Notes: generated by a model from the sequence alone, not told the origin. A DNA stretch of 64,000 bases from Methylacidiphilum infernorum V4 (GCF_000019665.1 NC_010794.1:2046001-2110000); one strand, 5' to 3'; positions 43,486 through 53,418 are shown, counted from the stretch's first letter. Program-made: numbers and translations.

Positions 43486-44229
43486 TCAACGAAAGGCAAG
43501 GTTTGCGGCTTCAAGAACTTCTTTGCTCCCGATATCAAACCATAGACCCGGTAGCTGCCAGACGTAGACATCTTCTCTTCTATAAAGCCACTGGATAAAC
43601 CGACCGGGCTGATCGGCATTCTTTTCTTCCTTGAGGTAAGCCTTGAGAAAGGTTAACGACGGCTTGGGAAAAAAATAGAGGGCCATGGCTACCCATGTCG
43701 TAGGAGGGGTTTGCGGCTTTTCTTCAAAAAAAGTCAGTTTCTTGTTCCGATCGAAATCCACGACCCCATACTTGGAAGCCAAGCTTTTATCCTTGAGATT
43801 GTATATCCCTACAACCGGTTTATTTTTTGCCTTGCCCTCTTCTACGAAAGAAAGAAGGGAAGCGTTGAAAAGGTTGTCGCTGGCGACAACCACCAAATCA
43901 TCCCCGATCTTTTTTGTCTCTATGGCAAAATCCATGTCGCCGATCGCTCCCAGCCGATTATTTTCCGTTGTCGAGCCATCGTCCAGGACTTCCAGGGGAA
44001 GCTTTTTTACCGCCCCCTGCTGGTAGCGGTTCTTCCATTCCAAGAAATGGGTATAGAACTTGTGATTGGTCACCACGTAGATGGCTTCCAAGGCAGGCAG
44101 TTCCAGGAGCTTGTCCGTGATGTAGTCCATGATCGGTTTGCCGGCAACCGGCAAAAGGGCTTTAGGTTGGTTCAACGTCAAAGGATAAAGCCTCGTTGCA
44201 TAACCGGCGGAAAGCAGTAAAGCTCGCAT
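43486..44229 (-). CDS. Sugar-1-phosphate nucleotidyltransferase
   Basis: A 247-residue enzyme of the NTP-transferase family (glucose-1-phosphate thymidylyl/uridylyl type). The N-terminal LLSAGYATRLYPLTLNQPKALLPVAGKP is the nucleotide/Mg site, with the active Lys in KALLP; VVASDNLF carries the metal Asp, and FEEKPQTP is typical. The start at 44229 has AGAGG 9 bases upstream; an upstream ATG at 44256 is less likely. It lies 25 bp before murL. The activated sugar is not clear; a cell-wall or surface sugar fits the neighbours. Confidence 0.88.
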   Translation of the reverse strand: MRALLLSAGYATRLYPLTLNQPKALLPVAGKPIMDYITDKLLELPALEAIYVVTNHKFYTHFLEWKNRYQQGAVKKLPLEVLDDGSTTENNRLGAIGDMDFAIETKKIGDDLVVVASDNLFNASLLSFVEEGKAKNKPVVGIYNLKDKSLASKYGVVDFDRNKKLTFFEEKPQTPPTTWVAMALYFFPKPSLTFLKAYLKEEKNADQPGRFIQWLYRREDVYVWQLPGLWFDIGSKEVLEAANLAFR

Positions 44230-44294
44230 GTTTTTTCCTCTTGGGTAATTTTTCAATCAACTTTGAAAAATTTTTAAAGCTATTATATAGCCTC

Positions 44295-46127
44295 TTACCT
44301 ATCGAAAAAGCAAGTGGGCAGAAAAGACCGGGCAACCTGGTTTAAGATTTCAAAAGTTTCTTGGGCCGTCTTGGCCCTCCACAGGGTCTCCAGGCTATTT
44401 TTTATTTTGCCGACGTCTAAAAATTGGATAGCCCTTTTAGTCCTTTGAATGAAGACCGAACCCATGCTCAACCTGTCTATGCCCAAAGCAAGAAAAAAAG
44501 GTAAAAGCAAAAGATCGCTGGACATTTCTCCACATATACCGATAGGAATGTTTTTTTTCGCTGCCGCTTCGGCCGCCATCCGGATCAAGAGAAGGATGGA
44601 AGGATGAAAAGGTTGGTAGAGATAATCAACATTATTGTTCATCCGGTCAACGGCCAAAGTGTATTGAACGAGGTCGTTGCTGCCAATGCTGAAAAAATCC
44701 ACTTCCTGGGCAAGGTGCTCGGCAATGAGGCAAGAAGAAGGGGTTTCAATCATGATCCCGCAGGGCAGTTCCCCAAAGGGAAGGCCTTGGGCAGAAAGCT
44801 CCGCCTTTGCTTTCTCGATCATCTCTTTTGCAGCAAACACCTCGGAAAGATCCGTTATCATCGGGAACATCACGGCAAGGTTGCCCTCCACCGCTGCCCT
44901 TAAAATCGCCCTGAGCTGCGTCTTAAACATCCCCTTTTCTTTCAAGGAAATCCGAATTCCCCTTGCTCCCAGGACCGGGTTCTCTTCCATCCACCTCCAG
45001 GGAAGATAGGCTACGACCTTGTCCGCTCCCAAATCAAGGGTCCTAATAATCACCTGGTTAGGCTTGGCATGCTCCGCAACGGTTTTGTATTGTTGGTACT
45101 GCTCTTCTTCGGTAGGAGGACGGTTGGATTTTAAAAAAAGGAACTCCGTCCGGTATAACCCGATCCCATCGGCCCCGTTCTTGAGCATGACCGGTATGTC
45201 TTGGGGAAACTCAATGTTGGCCGACACAGTCACCCTTTTGCCATCCAAAGACTCCACCGGGTGGGAAAAAACTTTCTCTTCGTTCCCTTCAAAATAGAGG
45301 TAGGATAAAGCCTGTTTTCTCATCGCTTCCCTTTTTTCTTCGGTGGGATTCACGACGAGGATCCCCTTGGATCCATCGACAAGAACGGTCTGCCCGTTGA
45401 CGACGTTTTCCAAGAGGCCCTGCACCCCAACGATAGCCGGAATGCCTTGGGAGCGGGCTAAAATGACCGCATGGGAAGTTCTACTCCCATCCTCGGTCAC
45501 TATACCCGCTACATGCCTAAGATCAAGGCTGACAAGATCGGACAGCAAAAGCACGTCGGCTATTAATATCTTGGGGGCTTCAAGGACCAGGTTATAACCT
45601 TCTTCCCCTTTGAGTTTTTTCAGGACTCTCTTGGCCACGTCCCGGATTTCAATCGCCCTTTCCCTCAGGTATTCATCTTCTCCGATCTTGTTTAAGCCAG
45701 CGATAAAGGAGCGGATTATATCTTGGTAAACCGCTTCGACACAGATAAGATCCCGCTGGAGTTTTTCTTTAACAGCCTGTAAAATCATTTCATCTTCCAG
45801 GGCAAGGATCTGGACATCAAAAAGGCTTTCTTCCACGGTTAATCCCAGGGAGCTCAGCGAAGCCTTTGCCCTAAGGAGTTCCTCTTTGGTTTGCAGGATG
45901 GCCTTTTCGAATCTCTCGAGTTCGCCGGGAAGTTCTGCAGGCAAAATCGTTTTCTGCCTGACAATTTCATGTTCCAACTGCAAAATTAAAGCAGAACCGA
46001 TGGCAAATCCAGGAGAAGCCGGATAACCCTCCATCGCCGTTTCTTTAAGCCCTGTCATATCCAAGCCGTTTTTAAAAACTCCTCGATCCTTAAGTTGTTT
46101 TTTTTTCTGACCGATGCCCTCCCTCAA
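44295..46127 (-). CDS. ptsI: Phosphoenolpyruvate--protein phosphotransferase (enzyme I)
   Basis: A 610-residue enzyme I, which phosphorylates HPr from phosphoenolpyruvate. The phospho-acceptor His is in EDGSRTSHAVILARS (about residue 219), and the PEP-site GEMSSD and NDLVQYTLAVDR with the C-terminal TIM barrel are intact. The listed start is TTG overlapping the ptsH stop; ATGs at 46058 and 46034 lie nearer to GYPASPG, where family members usually begin, so the first ~30 residues may be untranslated. It is last of hprK-ptsH-ptsI. No sugar permease gene is in the window. Confidence 0.93.
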   Translation of the reverse strand: MREGIGQKKKQLKDRGVFKNGLDMTGLKETAMEGYPASPGFAIGSALILQLEHEIVRQKTILPAELPGELERFEKAILQTKEELLRAKASLSSLGLTVEESLFDVQILALEDEMILQAVKEKLQRDLICVEAVYQDIIRSFIAGLNKIGEDEYLRERAIEIRDVAKRVLKKLKGEEGYNLVLEAPKILIADVLLLSDLVSLDLRHVAGIVTEDGSRTSHAVILARSQGIPAIVGVQGLLENVVNGQTVLVDGSKGILVVNPTEEKREAMRKQALSYLYFEGNEEKVFSHPVESLDGKRVTVSANIEFPQDIPVMLKNGADGIGLYRTEFLFLKSNRPPTEEEQYQQYKTVAEHAKPNQVIIRTLDLGADKVVAYLPWRWMEENPVLGARGIRISLKEKGMFKTQLRAILRAAVEGNLAVMFPMITDLSEVFAAKEMIEKAKAELSAQGLPFGELPCGIMIETPSSCLIAEHLAQEVDFFSIGSNDLVQYTLAVDRMNNNVDYLYQPFHPSILLLIRMAAEAAAKKNIPIGICGEMSSDLLLLPFFLALGIDRLSMGSVFIQRTKRAIQFLDVGKIKNSLETLWRAKTAQETFEILNQVARSFLPTCFFDR

Positions 46128-46441
46128 GAATCTTCGCCGAACTTCGTATTGACCAGCTTTACGAGAGCCTCCACCGCTTCCTTGGCATCCCTGCCCACCG
46201 CGGTGATCTTGAGCTTTGAGCCTTTGCTGGCAGCCAAAAGCATGACCCCCATGATGCTCTTCCCATTGACCTCTTCTCCATCCTTCTCTACCCGGATATC
46301 CGATTCATACCGATTGGCTATCTTCACGAACATGGCCGCGGGCCGAGCATGAATTCCCAACTTGTTCTGGACGAGCACTTCCGATACCACTAAAGAAGGC
46401 TTCGAGGTGGACTCCCCTGCACTACGTTCTTCTGCATTCAT
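46124..46441 (-). CDS. ptsH: Phosphocarrier protein HPr
   Basis: A 105-residue HPr with the active His in LGIHARPAAMF (His31) and the regulatory Ser in GKSIMGVMLL (Ser62). Both are the sites used by enzyme I and HPr kinase. It has an N-terminal extension of about 17 residues compared with usual HPr. Its ATG directly follows the hprK stop (TAAATG), and its stop overlaps the listed ptsI start. Confidence 0.95.
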   Translation of the reverse strand: MNAEERSAGESTSKPSLVVSEVLVQNKLGIHARPAAMFVKIANRYESDIRVEKDGEEVNGKSIMGVMLLAASKGSKLKITAVGRDAKEAVEALVKLVNTKFGEDS

Positions 46442-47437
46442 TTAAATTTTCCTGCTGTTTTTTCCCGTTATCTTGAGCAATTTTTCGTTGAATTCAGCGG
46501 CGGCATTGTATCCCATCGACCTGAGTTTCTGATCCAACGCGGCTACTTCCACAAGCGTAGCCAAGTCCCTTCCCGGCCTAATCGGGATAGTGACATGAGG
46601 AACCTTGATGTTAAAGATCTCGTAATAATTTTGACTCAAATTGACCCGTTCTATCTCATCTCCTTTTTCCACCTCTTTAAGCGTGGCCACCATGTCCAAT
46701 TTTTTCTCGGGACGAATGGCCCGTAATCCAAAAAGAGTGGTGACATCGATGATTCCTATCCCCCTGACCTCCATGTGGAAACGTCCCAGGTCAGGGGCCC
46801 TCCCGACCAACTCCCTCCCTTCCAAGCAATAAATAGTGGTAATATCATCAGCAACCAGGGAATATCCCCTTTCTACCAGGGAAAGAACACATTCACTTTT
46901 CCCAATACCGCTCGGTCCTTTAATCAGCACTCCAATGCCCTGGATATCCACCATGCTTCCCTGTTCATTGGTACGCGGAGCAAAATCCATTTCCAGGCAT
47001 ATGGTTACCGTATTGATCAACCTCATCGTATGCAACTGGGAAACAAACAGGGGCACTCCCAATAGTTCAGCCTGCTTAACGATAAAAGCAGGGGGAGTCA
47101 TCCCCCGAGAAATAATCAAGCAGGGAATTTTTTTTAGGAACAGTTGCCTGACCCGTTGCTCGGACTCCTCGGCGGGGAGGCTCCGGAGGTAGGACATCTC
47201 TCCCCACCCCACGATCTGGACCCTTTGCTTGGGAAAATAGCGCAAATAGCCTGAAAGTTGCAATCCCGGCCGGTTAATCGAGCCTTCCCGGATCAGCCGA
47301 TTGAAGCCTTTTTTTCCCGCCACCAACGCCAATTGAAGCAGTTCGCCATGCTGCCTGTAAAACTCTCCGATTGTGATTTTAGGAACATACTTGGCCGATA
47401 GACTGCTATTTTGAACATTCATCAAGAATCTAGGCAA
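46442..47437 (-). CDS. hprK: HPr kinase/phosphorylase
   Basis: A 331-residue bifunctional enzyme that phosphorylates and dephosphorylates Ser of HPr. The P-loop GPSGIGKS is at 174-181, VADD at 195 and the signature EVRGIGIIDV at 224-233 follow; the N-terminal MurF-like domain is present. Length is normal. It lies directly upstream of ptsH. In Gram-negative bacteria this set usually serves regulation rather than sugar import. Confidence 0.94.
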   Translation of the reverse strand: MPRFLMNVQNSSLSAKYVPKITIGEFYRQHGELLQLALVAGKKGFNRLIREGSINRPGLQLSGYLRYFPKQRVQIVGWGEMSYLRSLPAEESEQRVRQLFLKKIPCLIISRGMTPPAFIVKQAELLGVPLFVSQLHTMRLINTVTICLEMDFAPRTNEQGSMVDIQGIGVLIKGPSGIGKSECVLSLVERGYSLVADDITTIYCLEGRELVGRAPDLGRFHMEVRGIGIIDVTTLFGLRAIRPEKKLDMVATLKEVEKGDEIERVNLSQNYYEIFNIKVPHVTIPIRPGRDLATLVEVAALDQKLRSMGYNAAAEFNEKLLKITGKNSRKI

Positions 47438-47475
47438 ACTTCACTTCTAATAAGTATCAAAATTATCTTAAAAAA

Positions 47476-48588
47476 TCATTTTTTTGCGCAATTCTCAAGA
47501 GCGGTTTTTATAAAAATTGCTTTTTGTTCGGTCTCCTCGTATTCGGCATAAGGATCGGAATCAAAAGTAATGCCGCTACCCACCCAAAAACGCGCCTTTT
47601 TTTCCTCGATCTCTACCAGCCTGATGGACATGGTAAAAGCCGCCCCGGCTGGTTGAAAATAGCCGATCGCCCCTGAATAACTTCCCCGGGGATGGATCTC
47701 GAGCTCCCGTATCAGTTCGATCGCCCTTTTTTTAGGAGTACCCGTAACGGATCCCCCGGGAAAATTGGCCAAAAAGGCATCCACTTTATCATACCGAAAA
47801 GCTATTATCCCTTCGACCTTGCTGTGCATGTGATAAAGATGGGGGTGGGAGCTCAGCCGCCTTAAATGAGGCACTCTAACCGAACCATAAGCACAAACCT
47901 TGCCAAAATCGTTTCTTACCAGGTCCGTTATCATTAAAAGTTCGGCTTTTTCTTTTTCGCTTTGAACAAGATCTAGCAGGTTTCTCCTGTTCTCAGGCCT
48001 TCTGTCGGAACGAGGCCTTGTCCCCTTGATCGGCTTGCTTTCCAGTTTGTTGCCCTCGATCCTCAAAAACATCTCCGGACTTGCACAAACAAGGGTCTTT
48101 GGCCCATCGTCTATGTAACAGATCCCTTCTAAACCTCTTCCCCCTTCAAGGAAAAACCCAAGCAAGGCCAAAGGGTCGCCTTCCCATGGGCAAGTCATTT
48201 CTCTTGCCAGGTTGATCACGTAGATATCCCCCGAAGCTATGTAGTCTTTGGCTTGAAGAACCATCGAGGCATACCTCTCCCTGTCGGTATCGGAAACGAA
48301 AACGGGAGGCGCAGAACAAAGGTTTTTGGAGTTTATCTTTTTCTGTACAAAGCCCAGCAACTCCTTTTTTTTCTTAAAGCTTTGGAGCTCGGGATAGAAG
48401 CCAAACCAAAAATTTCCATCAAAATCAACATGACCAACAAGCCCCGGGTTATGCTCGGCATCTTGAGGCAGCTCCCTAAGAAGGGATTTAACCTTGGTCC
48501 AGCAATGGACGTCTCCCTGGACAGCAAAGAGAGGTTTTTCCCCGTAATAAAAACCACCCTGTTTGTTCCAGCTAGGAACCACCACCAT
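47476..48588 (-). CDS. pabB: Aminodeoxychorismate synthase component I
   Basis: A 370-residue chorismate-using enzyme of folate synthesis. It carries PIKGTRPR, whose Lys is the nucleophile typical of PabB (anthranilate synthases have PIAGTR), and FPGGSVTGTPKKRAIELI and GSGITFDSDP of the family. The N-terminal part is short compared with long PabB proteins, but the chorismate domain is complete. No pabA or pabC lies beside it. It sits 38 bp upstream of hprK. Confidence 0.9.
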   Translation of the reverse strand: MVVVPSWNKQGGFYYGEKPLFAVQGDVHCWTKVKSLLRELPQDAEHNPGLVGHVDFDGNFWFGFYPELQSFKKKKELLGFVQKKINSKNLCSAPPVFVSDTDRERYASMVLQAKDYIASGDIYVINLAREMTCPWEGDPLALLGFFLEGGRGLEGICYIDDGPKTLVCASPEMFLRIEGNKLESKPIKGTRPRSDRRPENRRNLLDLVQSEKEKAELLMITDLVRNDFGKVCAYGSVRVPHLRRLSSHPHLYHMHSKVEGIIAFRYDKVDAFLANFPGGSVTGTPKKRAIELIRELEIHPRGSYSGAIGYFQPAGAAFTMSIRLVEIEEKKARFWVGSGITFDSDPYAEYEETEQKAIFIKTALENCAKK

Positions 48589-48687
48589 AGGAATAAGTCC
48601 TAAGGGCCTTGGCCCAAACTCTTCAACCCCTAGCTCAAGCCCAAAACCCGTTTAAAATGGATCACTCTTTATAAGGTTATCCCAAGC

Positions 48688-49848
48688 TCAAGAGGATCTA
48701 AAAAATCTCTTTGCTTTTTCAAAAAAGCTTTCCTGCTGAGGATGAGTCTTTTGATCGCAGGCTGCAGCAAAAGCCTCCAGTAGGGAACGCTGCGTTGGAG
48801 TGAGATGGGTAGGCACCTCTACATGGACCTTGACGAGAAGATCCCCTATGCCATGACCGTGAACATCGGCTATGCCCTTGTTCCGAAGCCTAAAGATTTT
48901 CCCGCTTTGCGTCCCAGGCGGAATTTTAAGAACCTCGTGTCCCGTCAAGGTCGGGACCCGGATTTCTCCACCTAACGCGGCCTGGGCAAAACTAATCGGC
49001 ATCTCGCACATGATGTCGTTGCCCTGGCGGCTGAAGAGTTCATGAGGGCTAACATGAATGACCACGTAGAGATCTCCCGGAGGAGCTCCCGCAATGCCTG
49101 ATTCTCCATGACCCGATAACCTTAAGCGGTAACCTTCATCGATCCCGGGAGGGATCTTGACCTTTATTTGAGCATTTTGTTTAATGCGGCCTTCCCCATG
49201 GCATCGCGGGCAGGGTTTTTCTATCACCACTCCGCTGCCATGGCAGCGGGGACAGGTTTGAGCAAGAGTAAAAAAGCCCTTGGAGGTGCGGATCTGTCCC
49301 ACCCCGGAACAGACCGGGCAGCTGATCATCCCGGAGCCGGCGGCATAACCTTTTCCTTCGCAAGCCGGACAACTATCCAGCTTCGTAAAGGTAATTTCTT
49401 TTTCACAACCCAAGGCGGCCTCTTCAAAACTTATTTTTAAATCGCATCTCAGATCGGCCCCCTTTTGCTGCCTCCTTTTTTTGCCTACTCCTACACCAAA
49501 AGCTTCCTCAAAGAGACTGCCAAAAAGACTATCTCCAAAGAAAGTCCCCGAGCCAAAAACCTCCTTGAAAATCTCGAAAGGATCATGGAATCCGGAAGGC
49601 CCAGCGGCCGCCCTTTGATCAAATGCAGCATGCCCGTATTGGTCATAAGCAGCCCTTTTTTCCGGGTCGCTCAAGACCTCGTAGGCTTCTCCAATGTCCT
49701 TGAACATTTCCTCGGCCTGCTTATCGCCGGGATTCTTGTCCGGATGGTACTTAAGGGCTAATTTCCGATAAGCTTTCTTTATTTCTTCCGCCGACGCTCC
49801 CCTGTCGACGCCCAACAGTTCATAGTAATCTTTTTTTATCCTAGCCAT
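48688..49848 (-). CDS. dnaJ: Chaperone DnaJ
   Basis: A 386-residue type I DnaJ. The J domain has [12 protein letters not shown] and the HPD triad in KYHPDKNPG; then a Gly/Phe-rich part; then four zinc repeats [24 protein letters not shown] and CPRCHGEG; then the substrate-binding C-terminal domain. It delivers unfolded proteins to DnaK and stimulates its ATPase. It follows grpE by 66 bp. dnaK is not in the window. Confidence 0.95.
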   Translation of the reverse strand: MARIKKDYYELLGVDRGASAEEIKKAYRKLALKYHPDKNPGDKQAEEMFKDIGEAYEVLSDPEKRAAYDQYGHAAFDQRAAAGPSGFHDPFEIFKEVFGSGTFFGDSLFGSLFEEAFGVGVGKKRRQQKGADLRCDLKISFEEAALGCEKEITFTKLDSCPACEGKGYAAGSGMISCPVCSGVGQIRTSKGFFTLAQTCPRCHGSGVVIEKPCPRCHGEGRIKQNAQIKVKIPPGIDEGYRLRLSGHGESGIAGAPPGDLYVVIHVSPHELFSRQGNDIMCEMPISFAQAALGGEIRVPTLTGHEVLKIPPGTQSGKIFRLRNKGIADVHGHGIGDLLVKVHVEVPTHLTPTQRSLLEAFAAACDQKTHPQQESFFEKAKRFFRSS

Positions 49849-49914
49849 GCTCTTCTTTGGTTTTGCATTATCTTTTTATTAAAAAGTATAGTCCGGGGTA
49901 GCTCCCCGGCAAAA

Positions 49915-50517
49915 TTACTCTTTATTACCGTTGTTGCTTCCTTCCGGAGGAAGATCATTTTTCTGTTCCGGCTTCTTGGCAAGGTAAACGGCAGCTGCTC
50001 TCAAGAGTTTTCCTTTATACATATAGCCTTTCCTGAGTTGCGATGCAACATGGCCCTCCTCGACCTTGTCGGTTTCCACGAACCCAAGGGATTCATGAAA
50101 ATTCGGATCAAAAGGTTTCCCCACAGCTTCCAGGGGTTCCAACCCTTCTTCTTTTAATATTTGCACAAGTTGAGACAAGACCATCTTCACCCCGGCAATG
50201 ACCGATTGCACATCTGTAGCCTTTTGAGAAGATTGAACGCCTATTTCGAAATTATCGATCACGGGCAGAAGCGCTTCGAGTATTTTCGCGTTGGCCAACT
50301 TGATGGCTTCTTCTTTTTCTTTTGTCATCCTTTTTCTTGCATTGTCCCAATCAGCAAGGGTTCTGAGCAGTTTATCCCGTGTTTCATCGCAGAGTTGGGC
50401 TTTTTGCTCGAGCTCGGAGAGAAGTTTCGAACTGATCACGACAAAAGCAGGCTTCTCATTAGAGCCTTTACCGGGCTCTTCTACGGCCTTTTCTTCTTTA
50501 TTTTTCAATTCCGTCAT
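49915..50517 (-). CDS. grpE: Nucleotide exchange factor GrpE
   Basis: A 200-residue GrpE. The N-terminal half is charged and coiled-coil (RDKLLRTLADWDNARKRMTKE), and the C-terminal beta-domain has VEEGHVASQLRKGYMYKGKLLRAA, the family signature. It exchanges ADP for ATP on DnaK. It lies between the PP2C phosphatase gene (26 bp) and dnaJ. Confidence 0.95.
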   Translation of the reverse strand: MTELKNKEEKAVEEPGKGSNEKPAFVVISSKLLSELEQKAQLCDETRDKLLRTLADWDNARKRMTKEKEEAIKLANAKILEALLPVIDNFEIGVQSSQKATDVQSVIAGVKMVLSQLVQILKEEGLEPLEAVGKPFDPNFHESLGFVETDKVEEGHVASQLRKGYMYKGKLLRAAAVYLAKKPEQKNDLPPEGSNNGNKE

Positions 50518-50543
50518 AAAATTTTCCTCCCGGTGTTCTCCCG

Positions 50544-51821
50544 TTATTTTTTAACCATGGCCAGCAGGGTTATATCGTCAAAAGGAACATTGTCTTGACA
50601 AAAGGAGTTGAGCCTCTCGATCATTGCATCAACAACGTATTGGGGATCTTTATCCGCTAGTTCCCGGACGATGTTTTCCGCCCTCTGCCTGCCAAAAAAG
50701 ATCCCCTCATTGTTTACGGCTTCAATTAACCCATCGGTAAACAACAGCAAAAAATCACCCTTTTGGATCTTCAACTCGTACTCTTTTACCATTTTGTTGA
50801 ATATTCGGCCTTCGTCAACGCCCAAACATATCCCGGGAAAGTCGATCTTTTCAATTTTCCCGTTGCGGCAAAAAATAGGCAATTCATGCCCCGCCCGGGC
50901 AAAAGTCACCCGGTCCTGCTTTTCATCAACCACCATGTAAATCAAGGAAATAATGGTTCGCCCACAAATTTCAGGATAGAGCAGTTCATTAAGCCTGCAG
51001 AGGATATCCGTTGGGGATTGCCACTGCTTGACCAGGCTCCGGATAGCCGTCCTGCACATCGCACTGATAAAAAAGGAAGCCAACCCCTTGGCGGATACAT
51101 CGCTTAAAACAAAAGCCCAACTGTTTTCCCCGACCCTTATCGAATCATAAAAATCTCCGCTGAAGCGTGAACAGGGAACCGTTTTAGCGGCGATCCGAAA
51201 GCCCTGCAGGGAATCTTCTAGCTTGGGGACCCATCCCTTTTGAAACTCTCCCAGAAGCCTTAGGGTTTCCTCCTTGAAGTCCTGTCGAAAATGGCTCAAT
51301 ACGCAATCCGTTTCGATGAAAAAAAGAGCCTGCTTGGTCATCACCTCCTTTATTTTTTTGAGCTGCTCCTCCTCCAGGGCTTTTTCGAAATCGACAAAAA
51401 GGGAGCCGATCTCTTTGCCCTCTTTTTGAAGGGTCATAAAAACCGCATCCCTTTCTTTCGTTTCCGCGGGCTCGCCGTGGAGCTTCTCCATCCATTTCTC
51501 CTTGGGAATGTTTCCCAGTTGCAAAACCGGCTCCCCCAATCCTTCCCCCGATGGGGGTTTTTGCAGAAAAACAGCGCCCCGGGCAGGAATCCATCCCATG
51601 AGCAACCTCAACAGGCCTTGGATGTTCTGCAAAAGAGTGTTGTTGAAGGAAAAATTGCCCAAGTATTCGATAAAAAGCTGGTTCTGCTCTTCAGCCTTTT
51701 TCAAACGCAACCGCAAGGAGTTGGCTTGTGCCGTCAAAACAACCCACAACCCTAGGGCAAGAGCAAAAAGGAAAAACAGGGTAACATTAATGACTACCGT
51801 CATTAGTAGAAGAATGTCCAA
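50544..51821 (-). CDS. Membrane-anchored PP2C (SpoIIE/RsbU-type) serine phosphatase
   Basis: A 425-residue protein. One N-terminal membrane helix (about 5-30) is followed by a coiled region and GAF-like middle, then a PP2C phosphatase domain with RFSGDFYDSI, VLSDVSAKGLAS, FARAGHELPIF and LFTDGLIEA, including the metal-binding Asp residues, and DDITLLAMV at the end. Such enzymes dephosphorylate an anti-anti-sigma STAS protein. The gene just upstream encodes a STAS protein and overlaps it by 35 bases, so enzyme and probable substrate are made together. No anti-sigma kinase is in the window. Confidence 0.88.
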   Translation of the reverse strand: MDILLLMTVVINVTLFFLFALALGLWVVLTAQANSLRLRLKKAEEQNQLFIEYLGNFSFNNTLLQNIQGLLRLLMGWIPARGAVFLQKPPSGEGLGEPVLQLGNIPKEKWMEKLHGEPAETKERDAVFMTLQKEGKEIGSLFVDFEKALEEEQLKKIKEVMTKQALFFIETDCVLSHFRQDFKEETLRLLGEFQKGWVPKLEDSLQGFRIAAKTVPCSRFSGDFYDSIRVGENSWAFVLSDVSAKGLASFFISAMCRTAIRSLVKQWQSPTDILCRLNELLYPEICGRTIISLIYMVVDEKQDRVTFARAGHELPIFCRNGKIEKIDFPGICLGVDEGRIFNKMVKEYELKIQKGDFLLLFTDGLIEAVNNEGIFFGRQRAENIVRELADKDPQYVVDAMIERLNSFCQDNVPFDDITLLAMVKK

Positions 51822-52314
51822 TCTCCTCTTTTAAATAATCGACGAGGTCCTGAAATTTCGCCTTGTTTCGCGGATCAAGATCGATTAAAAGTTCGTGGGC
51901 TTCCAACATCGTCAGGGAAGTGTCGGCCTTTTTCAAAGACTGTTTGTCCAGGGGGGCAAAATGGTCGATAAAACGGGAGACGTCCCACTGCTCAGAAATA
52001 TTAAAAATCTTGTCCAAGCCCAAGGTTGCAATCGATTCTTGATTTTTTTTACTCACGTTAACAATTTTCAACTCTCCTTTAATTTCGTTATACTTAATCT
52101 GGATACCCGCCAGCGTGCCCAGAAAGGTGCTATCCATGTAGGTACATTGTTGGAGATCGATGACGAGTCTTCGGATGCCGCTACTTAATAACTGGTTGTA
52201 AAACAATCTTAAGGAGCTACACTTATCAAAAGACCCCCAGCCGACGACTTTAAGATAACCACAATCTTTAGTCAAGGCATAATAAAGAGTGCCATTTCCC
52301 ACGTGAGGAATCAT
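51787..52314 (-). CDS. STAS-domain protein, probable anti-sigma-factor antagonist
   Basis: The STAS domain runs over about the first 110 residues: VIDLQQCTYMDSTFLGTLAGI contains the phosphorylatable Ser-Thr of anti-anti-sigma factors. A ~60-residue C-terminal tail is unusual. The frame is open from 52407; the ATG at 52314 was preferred because the 31 upstream residues do not fit the family, but no ribosome site supports either. Its 3' end overlaps the PP2C gene by 35 bases. It should bind and sequester an anti-sigma kinase when unphosphorylated. Confidence 0.82.
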   Translation of the reverse strand: MIPHVGNGTLYYALTKDCGYLKVVGWGSFDKCSSLRLFYNQLLSSGIRRLVIDLQQCTYMDSTFLGTLAGIQIKYNEIKGELKIVNVSKKNQESIATLGLDKIFNISEQWDVSRFIDHFAPLDKQSLKKADTSLTMLEAHELLIDLDPRNKAKFQDLVDYLKEEIGHSSTNDGSH

Positions 52315-52555
52315 ATCGAATTTAAAAGCAAAAGTTATAAAAGTTCCTAATGTTTTGAAATAATATAAGTTAAATTGTTTATCATTCCTAATAAACTTAT
52401 GCAACATCCTTTTCTTTTTTTTATTTGTTTCATCCCCCTTTTTCTTTATAAGCTAAATTTCAGCCTGCCGTAGTCATAAATGGGCAAGGGAGTGGTTGTT
52501 TTATCTTTTACCCGCCCTCAAGGCTACTGGTTTCCTTTTTAAATACCTTTTTTTT

Positions 52556-53356
52556 ATGGACATACCCTCTAAACAATCCAAGATCGTCGTCCTCGGCTCG
52601 GGAACATCACAGGGAGTCCCCATGATCGGTTGTCCCTGTGCCACCTGCCATTCCCAGGATCCCCGTGATAACCGAACGCGTTGTTCTCTCTATATTACAG
52701 ATGGGCAGAGCGCCATTCTCATCGATACCCCTCCCGAGTTGCGTATCCAATGCCTAAGAGAAAACATAAGCATGCTTACCGCGGTATTGTTTACGCATTC
52801 CCATGCCGATCACATCATGGGATTTGACGACCTGAGAAGATTTTGTGATCTTTCGGGCCAAAAACTGCCCATTTATGGTTCGCAAGAAGTCATGGAAAGC
52901 CTGGCCAGGATTTTTCCCTACGCTTTCGATCCCTCCTCGGAAAAGAAGGGCTATCTGAGGGTCCTTCCCCATGTTATCGCACCATACGAATCCTTTTCTA
53001 TCGGGTCTTTTACCATTACGGCTTTCCCCCTGCCCCATGGGCAGACGACCACCTTCGGTTACCTTTTCGAGAAGGAAGGAGAAAAAATTCTTGCCTACTT
53101 GGTTGATTGCAAGAGCGTTCCCCAAAAGACGATCGAAAGATTGTCGGCCGTCGACTATCTTTTCATCGACGGGCTTAGGGATGAGCCCCATCCCACCCAC
53201 CTCAGCACCTCCGAGGCTGTCGCCATTGCCCGGCAAATCGGGGCAAAGAAGACTTTCCTCACCCACATTACCCATCATAAATCTCACAAAGAAAGAGAAG
53301 CCTCTTTGCCTAAAAATGTGCATGTGGGCTACGATGGGCTTGAAATTGCCTTTTGA
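52556..53356 (+). CDS. MBL-fold metal hydrolase, PhnP-like
   Basis: A 266-residue metallo-beta-lactamase-fold protein with the zinc motif THSHADH, a Cys pair in GCPCATCHS, and later HGQTTTFGY and HITHHKSH ligands. The early Cys cluster is typical of the PhnP/cyclic-phosphodiesterase group. The frame opens at 52496, but the ATG at 52556 just before DIPSKQSKIVVLGSGTSQG fits the family. No phosphonate genes are nearby, so the substrate is open. tatD follows 62 bp downstream. Confidence 0.85.
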   Translation: MDIPSKQSKIVVLGSGTSQGVPMIGCPCATCHSQDPRDNRTRCSLYITDGQSAILIDTPPELRIQCLRENISMLTAVLFTHSHADHIMGFDDLRRFCDLSGQKLPIYGSQEVMESLARIFPYAFDPSSEKKGYLRVLPHVIAPYESFSIGSFTITAFPLPHGQTTTFGYLFEKEGEKILAYLVDCKSVPQKTIERLSAVDYLFIDGLRDEPHPTHLSTSEAVAIARQIGAKKTFLTHITHHKSHKEREASLPKNVHVGYDGLEIAF

Positions 53357-53418
53357 AATGTTTTTATTAAGTTTTACAACCCGCCCTTTAGGGCATAACC
53401 TCAACCTGGCTTTACCCT

